Source: Tricholoma matsutake (lineage: Eukaryota > Basidiomycota > Agaricomycetes > Agaricales > Tricholomataceae). From it: DNA of 64,000 bases. The notes below the pieces were generated by a model, which made no database searches, had not been told where the DNA came from, and saw only the letters and a program-made list of their open reading frames with translations. Both the position numbers and the translations under genes were made by a program. The stretch is taken from assembly GCA_026075535.2 (NCBI GenBank), contig AP026539.1, forward strand, positions 5,022,001 to 5,086,000, given 5' to 3'. Position 1 is the first letter of the stretch; every line of letters begins with the position of its first letter. Shown here one piece after another: positions 49,881 to 60,516 of the stretch.

Positions 49881-51017
49881 TAGTGTTTTAAGGTCCAGTT
49901 CAGTTCGGTTTTTTGACCCCCAAAGGGGTAGACCATAACTGTAACCGACCCAGATATTGGGGGAACCAAACTGGACCAACTAATACTGGTCTTTTTCAGT
50001 TAATAGACTGAAAAAAGACTGTTTAAGACCAGTTTTTTGTCATACAATTTGTCATACCAAAGTAGCCAATATGTTGCTCAATGACCATTACCCAGAACAT
50101 CTAGCCATTATATGGGCAGATTGATGCCATAATTCCCCAGCGTTTGGTGCAACTTTTAGGAGATTCCATCAAGATTTGACCTAGTTATGGCCAAACAAAA
50201 GTACATTACAGTATATTATGGTAAATTAATATGATGTTGTGTCTGTAGTTCACAATCCATTGTAACTTGTCAGGGATGTTAAATGAATCAAATATACATG
50301 GTACATATGTTTATGTGTGTTATTTTTATGTTTTGGGTGGTGTCAAATTGTACCCAACATTTTGATAGCACAAGTTATAAGCAGTGTCATTCAAATCACA
50401 ACAAAATACTTGTAGTAAAGTTGTTTTGCTCATATCTTTTTCAGTTCTCCACTGTTTTTGATGAACCAGGGAGCAAAATAGAAGCTATTGTGTGTGGGAA
50501 CTGGGCGGTATAGTTCACATGACCTATTAACCAGTCTGGACTGGTCTAAACCAGTTTTTGTGCAATTAATGATGTTTTCGAGATCTGAAAGTAGTGTTGC
50601 CATGGCTTGAGCTGCATTTTTTGCTATCTTGGGAAAAATTACATAAAATCACTAAAATACTCGAGGAGCTAGATCCCATCAAAAGCTGAGGGGTCTCCTG
50701 CCAACTCTAAGCAATCAGAGAAGCAGTTCCTGAGATATTCCAGTGGCTTTGAAATGGCTTGGCTTGATAGAGTTGGCAGGAGACCCCTTGGCTTTTGATG
50801 GGATCTAGCTCCTCAAGTATTTTAGTGATTTTACGTAATTTATTTCCCCAGATGGCAAAAAATGCAGCTCAAGCTATGGCAACACTATCTGAAAGACCAG
50901 AACTGTAACTTCCTGTAACTGGACCTTAACCATAACTGATGGTCCAGTTAAGATCAGTTAGGTTTGGTTTAGTTCCCAGTCTTTGTTTGGTCCATAGGAC
51001 TGGACCTTAAAACACTA
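49881..51017. mobile_element. Non-autonomous hAT element
   Basis: The terminal inverted repeats are perfect: TAGTGTTTTAAGGTCCAGT at the left and its reverse complement at the right. They are flanked by the 8-bp duplication ATTTGGAT (49873-49880 and 51018-51025). It is 1137 bp with no transposase. Subterminal copies of GGTCCAGT and AACTGGACC words recur. It interrupts the MULE-like gene and is itself interrupted by the fold-back element. Confidence 0.9.
50592..50887. mobile_element. Fold-back hAT MITE nested in the hAT element
   Basis: It is 296 bp. The arms at 50592-50709 and 50768-50887 are inverted copies of about 118 bp with a few differences, starting TAGTGTTGCCAT, around a spacer of about 58 bp. 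The flanking 8-bp duplication is TCTGAAAG (50584-50591 and 50888-50895). A transcript would form a long hairpin. Confidence 0.9.
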
Positions 51018-51800
51018 ATTTGGATGGCTGAACACCACAAAGCACTGGCTTGGCATCGGGTGGCATTGTGATGGTTGATCGCTCCATCTTGACAACAATA
51101 AGATTGTGACTGGACTTTTCATTGTCGCTAGAATCGGGGACTTTGATAACCTCAATAACTGATGAGTGGTGCTTTGAGGGGTGTCTGTCTGCTCCATCCT
51201 CTGCCTTTGCTGCATGCTTTTTGGACTTGGGAATGTGCTGAGATGCAAGGTTGAGTGGTTTCAGTTTGGAATCACTGTCATCTGAGATGACAATGACATT
51301 GTGCTTGTGTTCAGTTATGGAGTCAAGCATAGGCTGAATTGGCTCAGAATCACTATCATCATTGATCTCAATGATGTATGGCTTGCTGCTCTACAGGTTG
51401 AGTGAGCTATTTCAATGGCATTCATGAGGATATACCCTTCCAAGCTGGACTTCCTAACCATATCCCAGAGATACTCATCAAACTTCTCCAAAGCCACCCA
51501 ATTCTCTGCATTTGCAGCACTGTAGTGCTTGTGGTTTGCTATCTCAGCTGGCAACTGTTCAAGCTATAAATTCAAGGATCATTTGGTATAGTGTCTCAAT
51601 GCACTCAACCATTCCTTGTAATGCCATCAAGCTCTTCTCAGTTGCTCCTCGAAGGATCCTTTGAACATGCTCACTGACCATTGCTGCAGCAGATGAGTTA
51701 AGGCCAGGGGAGGGGAATCAAACACACTGGCATTTTTGACAAGGCATAGTTTTTCACTGTCAACATGAATGATGGTCTGATCCACCTCAATATAGGGTCA

Positions 51801-52199
51801 TTGTGCCTCAATGTACATCCATTGTTTATAAAATCTCATTGCAATAGTGATTCAATTTGAAAATTGAGCATTGGACAAAAATTAGTGATTCAGATGTCTG
51901 GACCAAATAGCTAAAAAGCTAAAGTTGTAGTACCTCCTGATCCCATCAGTACTTCTGTATGGGATGACTTTTTCATGGGAATGATTATGTAAATTTGGTC
52001 AGCATTGATTGCATTACCTCAGGAATGATCACATTAGTCAGGTCTGACAAATATAGCTGGGTTTGAATTTCTGTCATCCATAGAGGTGGTGGGCTGAGTG
52101 TGAAAGGAGCAAGGTGGGGGGGTGTGAGTGGGGAGGGAGGAGAGTGGATGAGGGTGAGGATGAGGGGAGTGAGGTAAGTAAGGATGACACTATAGAAAA
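51801..52199. other. No gene recognised
   Basis: AT-rich sequence followed by a purine-rich stretch (52090-52170) that may lie at the outer end of the Copia 3' LTR. No coding signal. Confidence 0.35.
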
Positions 52200-52428
52200 T
52201 CAATCCTAGCATAATCAGAGTTTAACTCAGTCTCTGTATAAGTGACTGAGGTAAACAGTTGACTGTCTACTAAAGGGAATTACAAAATGATGCATCAAAG
52301 AGATAAGCTATAAATAGTACATGCATCAGATGCATGATCGTGTACGCTCACAGTGTGATAATGAGCATTCTCAATACTCCTCCTCACCATGAGCACTCCT
52401 CCTCACCATGAGCACTCCTCCTCACATG
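52200..52428 (-). repeat. Putative 3' LTR and triplicated polypurine tract of the Copia element
   Basis: On the minus (sense) strand, a GAGGAGGAGT-containing unit follows the pol stop and is repeated with a 19-bp period (52376-52394, 52395-52413 and partly 52414-52428). The sequence from about 52375 downward, with a TATTTATAG box near 52308-52316, is where the 3' LTR would lie. The outer end is not defined, as no second LTR is present. Confidence 0.45.
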
Positions 52429-52436
52429 GAATCACA

Positions 52437-54660
52437 TTAGTGGAGACCCAAGAAGTTCCTCAGGTAGGTGAATTGTTTAACGTTAAGAGCCTTTGTGAAC
52501 ATGTCGGCAACATTTTGATGGGTATGCACATAAGAGAGATGTAAGTCATTGGACTGGACACATTCATGGAGGAAATGGTATTTGATATCGATATGTTTGA
52601 CACGGGAGTGGAGAAGGGGGTCTTCAGACAGGGTCTTTGTCACAGAATTGTTGCAGTAAATAGTTGTTGGGATTGTCTGTGGATAACTGATGGAGTGTAG
52701 AAGAGTGCACAGCCAAGTACACTCCTTAGCCGCTTCAAAGGCAGCTATGTATTCAGCTTCACAAGATGAGGTGGCAATGACTTTCTGTTTATGGGATGTC
52801 CAAGAGACAGCACCAGACCCAAGAGAACAAATATAGCCTCCAATGCTGCGACACATATCAAGGCAATTAGCCCAGTCAGGGTCACTAGAAGCATGAAGAT
52901 TTATGGGGAGATCACCACCAAGATAGAGTTTCAGATCCCTCATCCCCTTGATGTATCTCACCAGCCTGATGGCGGCAGCCCAATGTTTGAAAGAGTAACA
53001 GTCAAGATACTGTGATAGTTGTTGTACTGCATGTGAAATGTCGGGACGAGTAGAAATTGCCAAGTATAGGAGACATCCTACAAGTGATTGGTATGGGAGT
53101 ATAGAGATCTGTAGATGGTATTCTGAGGAAATGAGCTGAGGGTTAGGCCATCATAGTTTGGAACCAGGTTCCAGAGGCGCAGAGACTGGGTGTGCTTCCT
53201 TCTGACCAAATTGTTCGACTATCTTGTCGATAAGCGCCATCTGTGAAAGTGCAATGGTATGTGTGACCTGGTCCCAAGATACAGCAATCCCTACAATGAA
53301 ATGTGCCGTCCCAAGCTCAGAAATAGTTTAGACCTTATGCATCTGGTCTTTAAACCACTCATTCTCCTCCTTTGAATCAGCAATTGACAGGTAATCATCA
53401 ACATGAACCGCCACAATAACGATGCCGGAGTCTGATCTGCGATAGTATATGCAAGACTCACAAGATAGGCAAGTAAATCCCCATTTAATCATCTGTGCAT
53501 TAAGCATCTGATTCCATATTTGCCTGCTCTGTTTCATACTGTACAACCCACATTGAAGTTCCCATACCCAGTCCTCCTTCCTGGGATTCTTCAAAGTCAG
53601 AAGGTTGTTGCATGTATTGTACTTCATCATCCGGTAGAAACCCATATAGGAAAGCTGTCTTTATGTCAATCTGTTGCGCATCCCAACCCAAAGAGGCAGC
53701 AATATGCAAGAGGATCCACCAAGATTCCATGCGTGCAGTGGGTGAGGTGGTTTTAGTATAGTCTCTACCATAGATTTGTTCATTGCCTTTGAATATGACA
53801 CATACTTTCCAGGGGATGGGCTTTCCAGTTTCATTTCGCTTAATATGGAAGATTGGTTTCCCTTTTTGGATGCGCTTCCCCTGGGGTACCTCAGCTCACA
53901 GAACTAGCTTGTAAACTCCCATGTCTTTCAGGGATTTCAACTCATCCAGATAGCCTTCCCTCCATCTTTCAGCATCAACAGTGTTCTTAGCCTCCTCCCA
54001 TGTCCTCGGTTCATCTTCAAACTGAAGAGATTCCAGATCAAAATCCGCCATCTCTGAGATCAGGGCTCGAAGTTGATGTGCCTGATCACCTAGATCAAGG
54101 TTATCCATTGATCGACTTAGGTCTTCAATGACATCATCCCAATCATGATTGATGATTGGTGGGTTATTTTCATCAGTTGGGGGGAGGGGTGTTGGATCAG
54201 GGCTAAGTGATTGAGCAGCTACCACAGCGGCACAACAAGCATGCCGTGCTTCTTTGATGCATATGGAACTTTCTCGGGATTCCTGAATGGCTGTTGCTGT
54301 CCTAGTGGTGGCTGGTCTGCTGTCAGGATGCCTCTCAGTATGGACAGGTATTTGAGAAGAACAGTGCAGGGGTACAGGGGGTACAGGGGGTGCTAGCGGT
54401 GTTGGTGCTTGCTCGCATCTATTGACGACCTCAATGGTGGGGTTGTGGGCAGGGAAGGGATCATCCTCCTCATTGTTCACAGGTAGGTAGGTATGAGTAG
54501 ATTTATTGTCCTGAATTTCCATGCGTGTTGACTCAGCAGGAGGGATGTGTGGTGAATGGCCATCATGACTCTCGAGGAATTTAACATGATATGAACTGTG
54601 GACCTTCCTAGTAGCCTGGTTGTAGCAACAGTATGATTTAGATTTGGAGCAGTACTTTAC
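52437..54660 (-). pseudogene. pol: Ty1/Copia pol remnant (linker, RT, RNase H)
   Basis: On the minus strand from about 54660: the end of the integrase region (RKVHSSYHVKFLES), an acidic linker to 53896, RT with FKGNEQIYGRDYTKTTSPTA and QQIDIKTAFLYGFLPDDEV and the catalytic IVAVHVDDYLSIA (about 53410-53390), then the Copia-type RNase H region (STRPDISHAVQQLSQYLD, TSSCEAEYIAAFEAAKE, DIKYHFLHECV) to the stop at 52437. Breaks are TGA at 53896-53898, where relatives have Arg, and a frameshift near 53520-53600. Gag, protease and the integrase core are missing, so the element is 5'-truncated. Confidence 0.87.
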
Positions 54661-54747
54661 AGTCCCCCACCTGTCCTAGTGGACTCCGACTGGACTGACT
54701 AAAGTCCAATTGAACTACATTAAGTCATGTAGAGTTCAATCCCCCAC

Positions 54748-54805
54748 TGGAGTCCAACTGGAGTCCGAGTGGAGGCTGACTGGAGTCCAAGTGGAGTCCA
54801 AGTGG
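54748..54805. repeat. 11-bp minisatellite
   Basis: Five tandem units of the form TGGAGTCCAAG (with TGGAGTCCGAG and TGGAGGCTGAC variants). Related but inverted words occur just upstream at 54676-54700. Confidence 0.7.
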
Positions 54806-54902
54806 AATGAATTTCAACCAAATGATAAGGCAATTAGAAATGAGCTCAAAGGACTTCAGACTTGGTGAATTTCATAAAGTACCCACAAAATAAATTTGTG
54901 TA

Positions 54903-54987
54903 CTGCAGGAATTGAACTCAAGACCTCACCATAAGGAATCACATGACAAACCAAACAAGTGTGCTCAACCACTTGAGCCACAGGAGA
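54903..54987 (-). repeat. tRNA-like SINE head
   Basis: Read on the minus strand, the 85 bp contain TGGCTCAAGTGG, matching an internal A box (TRGYNNARNNG), and about 45 bp later GAGTTCAATTCC, close to a B box (GGTTCGANTCC). D-arm and T-arm pairings are partial. This looks like the tRNA-derived 5' part of a SINE rather than a working tRNA gene. Confidence 0.5.
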
Positions 54988-55070
54988 CTTATTAGGGATA
55001 AATATAAGGTTTATTTATGACACAACTTTTTATATTCTTTGAGGAGGCATTTTTCAAACTGCTGACAGTT

Positions 55071-55269
55071 CGACATTGATCACTTTTCTCTCAACATGTC
55101 TCATACTGCCTGCTTCCCTGAGCATGGTTGCACACCCATTTCCTCTCAACGAGCTCCCAGCTTGTCCACTCCATCTTCACCTCACTTTCCTCCTTTCCCA
55201 CTTACCTCACCTCTCGCACAGTGACCACCAGGACCTCAGACTTCCAGCAGACCAATTCCCCTGCCACAA
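55071..55269 (+). repeat. 5' LTR of the gag-only element
   Basis: Aligns end to end with 60123-60321. The roughly 20 differences are almost all transitions, many at CpG. The first bases are CG here and TG in the 3' copy. Confidence 0.8.
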
Positions 55270-56785
55270 CTGGTGACCGAGACAGGGGGTCTCTTATTGG
55301 TTTTCTGTTCCTTGTCCTCAGCCCAATCATGGTAAGCTTTTCCTTCTCGTCTTGACACTGATTTGTTGATTACAGTTCCTATCAATCATTTTCAATCATT
55401 TTCAATTGCGATGATCGACACACATTCAAGTTGTACATTGGCTGCAACCATCAACGATGCAACCAAATGCATCCATCAAACCACATCCACAGACTCTGCA
55501 AGCCCTCAAGTACACTCGAGCATGGCAGAGTCTGTCGCTCTCACAGCCTGATGTGTGTCAGCTGTGCCCAGCAAGTTATGGTTCGACGACTGGAGATTAT
55601 AGCTTGTACTTGGTGTGTAATTCTTTCGAGTCTCATTTACTGAATTATATGCTACAGACATATGAAAACATACTCATTCTTGACAACTTACACATGGCCT
55701 TACCTCGTCTTTCTGACAGGCAACTTTCCTTGAAGAGAACACGACTGTCTCATCAACATTACAACTTTGTGCAGAATAACATGCATCCTTCATTCACTTT
55801 CCCAACATGACACATTCAACATTTGTGACATATCTGATTTCGTGCAACAACACGTCAAGCTCACTGCGTAGCATTTACCACACAAGGTCAACAACATTCG
55901 ACGGCCAAAACCATCAACAATATGTCACATCATTCATGCAGCATCCCTCTACACATCGGTGCATCCAAACACATTCATCAAATTACAAAGACGGACCTTC
56001 GAGCTTCGTCAAGTACACAGACCCACAAGCTTCATCAATCTTCAGACATACAAACCCAAACATTGTTTGCGAACATTTACCACAATTGTTCAACTGTCCC
56101 ATGCTCTTGTGTCTTTTTTAACCCATTCTCGCTTTTCATTGGCTTGCTCTTGGACCCATTCAAGAAACCTTCACCTTGCATCTACAAGCTTTGTACCTCA
56201 GTAACAGAGTCGACTTGGTGTCGTCCATATAGAATTGACTTGGCGTCATTCTATTGCCCTTTGCCTTAACTCCCACTTCAAAACATTGTTTCCCACCCTT
56301 TTTGACACTGGGTATCCTCAAGATCAATCAACACTGCAATAATATTCAAAGTTTACAAGTCTACTACGCGCCAAGGCGTAGTCCCAAGTCCCAAGTCTAC
56401 AAGTTTCAAGTTTTACAAGTCTACTATGTGCCAAGGCATAGTCTTAAGTCACTAAGTACCAGATTACTATGAAGTTGGGTTCTCAGGACCCACTACTGCT
56501 GATATCCTTCTTTTTCAATAAGACTCTTCCATCCTCCACGTTGACCTCATTTTTCATTTTTCGCTTTTTATTTTATTTTACAAATTTATCTTTGCTTCAT
56601 ACTTTCCTTTGCTGCGAGGTCGATTTGTTGTCATTCTTGCTTTCTTAGGACTAATGGTTTGTGCCACTCGCATTGTGTTTGCATTCAACAAGACAAGTAC
56701 ATGTGAAATAAAAATTTCTGTCAACACCGCCTCCTTCATTTACCTGTTTGCCATGGCTCAACAGTCAACATGATATGTCTATCCT
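55270..56785 (+). other. Leader of the gag-only element; duplicated hairpin
   Basis: Short open frames only. A roughly 60-bp unit containing the hairpin CTACGCGCCAAGGCGTAG (56364-56381) is repeated as CTATGTGCCAAGGCATAG (56424-56441); the second copy differs by C-to-T and G-to-A changes. Confidence 0.5.
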
Positions 56786-57978
56786 ATGCCAATCCCAGGC
56801 ACCCCAAACGCCCCACTCTTCAAAGGCAAGTATGTTTATGATTTTTTAGATACTCTTGAAGCGCTCGCCTCCACTTCCCAGATCCAGCTCAAAGATCTTC
56901 CGTCTTATGTCCTATGCTATTGCCATAGACACATCTATAACATCATTGAATTCGCCCCACACTGGACTCAAAACAATTGGCCTGCCGCCCATGCCTACCT
57001 CATCAAGCTTTATGGTTCAAGTGATTGCAAGCCTCACATCTCTGCTGGCAAGTTATGCAAATGGATCAAGTGTCACTCATGCCACAAGACCTTCAAATCT
57101 GTTCAAGACATCACCGTGAGTATATGGCCAAGATAGCTCCTCTTCTTAGTATGCATTCCATTACCTCAATCAAAGCTGATCTACTGTTTTTCAGAGGAAT
57201 CCCGCAGGAACTTCAGCCCGAGATTCATGACCAACTGCCAGAAGCTCATACAAGGATACAGTCACCGCTGCCCATGGACGATGTTTTAGCTCTGCTCAGG
57301 AAGAAGTTCAATGAAGATGACATTTTCCAAGAGGACAATATGGATTTCTCAAGCGACCTCTATGAAAGCGACTCAGACCTCTCAGACGCCGATTACTGCA
57401 AGACACATTGGAAGCCAAAGAAGAACGTAAAGTATAGCACTAACCCATGCTTTAAAGCCTTACTGCCTCCCCCCACAACATTCACCATTCCTTTACCATC
57501 TCAAGAAGTCTCTTTCGATGTTCAGCCCTACCAAGCCCCGACCCCAGAAGAAGAACAAGCCATTGGTGTCGAAAATCCATGTCAAGTGGACGCCAAAGAT
57601 GTCACATCCAAGCAATCCCAAGAAACTATAGATGGTGACATAGTCATTGAAACAAACCTGGATATGCTGATTTCCCTTCCCCTGAAGCATGTTTTAGTTG
57701 ACTCTACAGAAGCAGTCCACTGTCCTCCCATAGTATCTTCTGCGGTATCCAACAATGATTTGTCCTTCGCATATGGCACACTTTGCATTCCCACTGATAT
57801 TTACAAAGACCTCAGCATATCAGTAACAGCAACTGCACCCCCTGCCCACGAGTACCACAAGGAAAAATTGGACGATAACACTATTTGCTACTGCCTGGCC
57901 ATCAAAATTCAAGCGAGACGTCAAGTTACCGGTAGCACTACCAAACGTGCAGAATTTCATTTTGTATCTTCATTTTAG
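56786..57978 (+). pseudogene. gag: gag-like gene of the non-autonomous LTR element
   Basis: The frame 56786-57136 begins MPIPGTPNAPLFKGKYVYDF and shows the capsid-like pattern F.G..v..FL..l followed by AHAYLIKLYGSSD. It passes by a frameshift near 57110 into the frame ending at 57978, with IAPLLSMHSITSIKADLLFF, PLPMDDVLALLRKKFNEDDI and an acidic linker. The order resembles Gypsy gag proteins of Agaricomycetes. The protein lacks a visible zinc knuckle, and the frame ends before any protease motif. One frameshift is therefore all that separates it from an open gene of about 395 codons. Confidence 0.6.
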
Positions 57979-60122
57979 TCCCCACGTGGTAACAACGAAT
58001 TATTCAAGATTTTATTTTATACTCCTTGTTCACCTTCGAAATCTTTACATTTTCTTTTGATCAATCCAGAAGTTCGACGTCGCTGAATTCCCAACAAGGA
58101 TGGCAAAGAGTTAGCCTCAGACTGCTCTCCGAAGACTTTCTGTAATGACAAAGTAGCACCACACCTCAAGACCTTCATCAGGTCCCCTCCCCAAGGCCCT
58201 TATTTGGCGTCAAGTGTTCTTGTTGGATTCACCCACCTCATTTCTTCGTCAAAATCCCCATTCTCGTTTTCCTTGTGCCCCATGCTAAGTACCAATGATA
58301 CGTCTAGTTCATTGATTACTTCACCAGAGGAAGAACTCGAAACAGCTACCTAACACTCAAGTGGCAAGGACCCTCCATCAACACAGAACCATCCTTTGTC
58401 AACACACACGTTGGTGTGTCCCAAGGTCCCGGCACCTCAACAATGGCCATCAAATAAACATTCGCCTGTATGTTCATGACCCTCCAAGATCGAAACCATC
58501 AACACAAAAGGGACTCAAGACACAAAGGACTGGCCTCTTCATAGCCAAATGCTAGGTTTTCTTCGACAGGCTAATTCACTGAATGTTGTTCACCTACAGG
58601 GTTTGCCAAGCATGACAACCCGATGCATACATGGTAAAGATCCCCCTGGGAGCCAAGACTGATCCAAAATGCCAAGTCCCCTTTTCGTGCCACTGTTCAA
58701 TTTATTCAAGAAGTACCTAATTGTTGTCAACACAATTAAATCTGTTGCCATCGCCGCATCGATTCAAATTTCCGACGACCTCTTCGAAGATCATTTACCA
58801 CTGAAACCTGGACAACGATGCAAGTGCCTTCAGACCAGGGCTGACCGGCTTTATTGGTTTTCTTATTTTGTTGGTTCTGTAACCTTACTGATCCAATTCA
58901 CCATAATTTTCAAGCCACCGTGAACACCTCCAAATTCATTCTCAAGGTTTTTTTGACATTTGATTTTCTTGTGCTGAGTGCCTCTTGTCTTTTTATTCAC
59001 TGTTTGTTTGTTATTCCATGCATGATGGGGGCATCATGTGAAGTCCCCCCCACTTGTGGATGGGTTAGCTGGCCTGCTTGCCAACTTTCCCATTCATGGG
59101 AATTCCATTGTGGCTGCACCTTCACATACCAGAACTCTTGGACAACCATATACCATTCCCTTTCCTTGTCTTTATCAATGCTTTGCATTACTGATCTCTT
59201 TTGCCTTACCTATAGTTTGTTATTCAAATCCTCTTGACACACCAACAACATCTCTCCATGCGACATGTCAATCATGTATCCCATCACATCTCCGAGCTTC
59301 CTCAGCTTTCATGCCAACAGTTCTGCTTTCCACGAGATGGAACGGTTCTGGGTTTTCATCAATCTATTTTTAGCTTTTACTTGACAGGGAATCAATCCAT
59401 TCTTGTGATGATCCAGCTTTCGGACCTTTCTTGTACACTATGGCTAGCCATCATTCAGATCAAAGGGTCAATCCACTGGATGGTAGGGTTGAGAGGTCGT
59501 ATTTGAGTGCTCTGCACACTTGCTGGGGGCACAGGTCACATCCCGCAAATAGAGAGCCTTGAAAACAAACCTTTCCCTGAGTCATTCCCAGCCCAAGAAA
59601 CCCTGAGATGAGGAATTGACAATGCCATATCAACAACACTTACCATACAAACACCACCCTTATCTCAAAGAACATCAGTACTCCCCAAAACCGACGATCT
59701 CGCTTCTTAATTAGTTCATCATTCTTGTTGTTTGGTCCTGTTGGTGCAAGAGAATGTGCACAATCAGATTTTTCATTATCGCTAGTACAGATTTGTATAT
59801 AGGTGTCCTCCCACCTTTTGAATGGAGCATCTTACTTTGACTCTTGTTTTATGTCCCCCTTAAGTTTTCCCCTCAAGTTTATGAAGGTTTCCCAAGTTTT
59901 CTATACACCAAGGTGTAGAAATCAAGCTAAGTGTTCAAGTTACAAGTCTTTCAGTCAAGTTTCTTCAGTTCCCTTGAATTCTCATTACCACAAGTTATAT
60001 TACCAGTAGATTAGTATACTTTGTCACTCTTTCAAAAGACCATCAAGCCATTTTCACTTTGATGCATCAATTCTTTGTTTTTGACAATATAGGCACGTGA
60101 TCTTGTTGATTGTGTTTTCAAT
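57979..60122 (+). other. Non-coding 3' region of the gag-only element
   Basis: Only short open frames. 59470-59960 is the part shared with 37440-37920, including the hairpin at 59901-59918. No domain of pol was found in any frame. Confidence 0.5.
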
Positions 60123-60321
60123 TGACGTTGATCACTTTTCTCTCAACGTGTCTCGCGCCGCCCACTTCCCTAAGCATGGTTGCACATCCGTTTCCTCTCG
60201 ATGAGCTCCCAGCTCATCCACTCCATCTTCACCTCACTTTCCTCCTTTCCCACTTACCTCACCTCTCATGCAGTGACCACCAGGACCTCGGACTTCCAGC
60301 AGACCAATTCCCCTGCCACAC
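60123..60321 (+). repeat. 3' LTR of the gag-only element
   Basis: Same length as the 5' copy, beginning TGACGTTGATCAC and followed directly by the duplicated CAGTT. Confidence 0.8.
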
Positions 60322-60326
60322 CAGTT

Positions 60327-60428
60327 TTTGGTGGAGAACTACAGGTGCAGGATCTGAGTCTTCCACCAGTCAACCCTTACAACTTCAATTTTAGTGCCTA
60401 TGACGATGTCAACAATACTAATAATTGA
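60327..60428 (+). pseudogene. Short coding-like fragment flanking the gag-only element
   Basis: The plus frame encodes VFGGELQVQDLSLPPVNPYN and about 15 further residues before TGA at 60426-60428. Balanced composition suggests the C-terminal end of a real gene that the LTR element entered. The 5' side is not recognisable to the left of 55071. Confidence 0.3.
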
Positions 60429-60516
60429 ACAAGTATGTTGAATTTTGTAGGGCACTACTACACTGTTATACTACAGAACTGTCAGAACCAGAAGAAATAC
60501 CATGCTGTGCCCGTGA

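Larger units (their letters stand above)
42020..51800 (-). pseudogene. MULE-like transposase gene, cut by a LINE and a hAT element
   Basis: Reading on the minus strand: an N-terminal part at about 51740-51370 (QQWSVSMFKGSFEEQLRRA, then NWVALEKFDEYLWDMVRKS), an acidic segment with SUMO-interaction-like VIVISDDSD (51330-51026), a break by the hAT element 49881-51017, and continuation at 49872 and below in the same frame (LSADNVLRDGSGRIV). A DNA-binding-like segment follows at 48915-48700 (CPVKKIVYTSKDL, HSHPPWPEEKP, CLKAFNITGATAGRVDN). After the LINE come core fragments (EKATGHRLKFKAFNVTGN, DMEAAQAQGLGDALAQL, YPWLLPGFNKTLSRMPNDCW) and a helical C-terminus at 42731-42020. This order matches a multicopy Agaricomycete transposase-like family. 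Many stops and frameshifts are present. Confidence 0.72.
55071..60321 (+). mobile_element. LTR retrotransposon with gag only (non-autonomous)
   Basis: Direct repeats of about 199 bp lie at 55071-55269 and 60123-60321, about 90 percent alike and ending GCCACA. They are flanked by the 5-bp duplication CAGTT (55066-55070 and 60322-60326). Next to the 5' LTR, TGGTGACCGAGACAGG (55271-55286) has the TGG start of a tRNA primer-binding site. The interior has a 1.5-kb leader, one gag-like gene and a 2.1-kb non-coding 3' part, with no protease, RT or integrase. It would need enzymes from another element. Confidence 0.8.

Noticed and set aside
54903..54987. Functional tRNA gene
   Set aside because: The B box departs from consensus and the arms pair poorly; a SINE head fits better.
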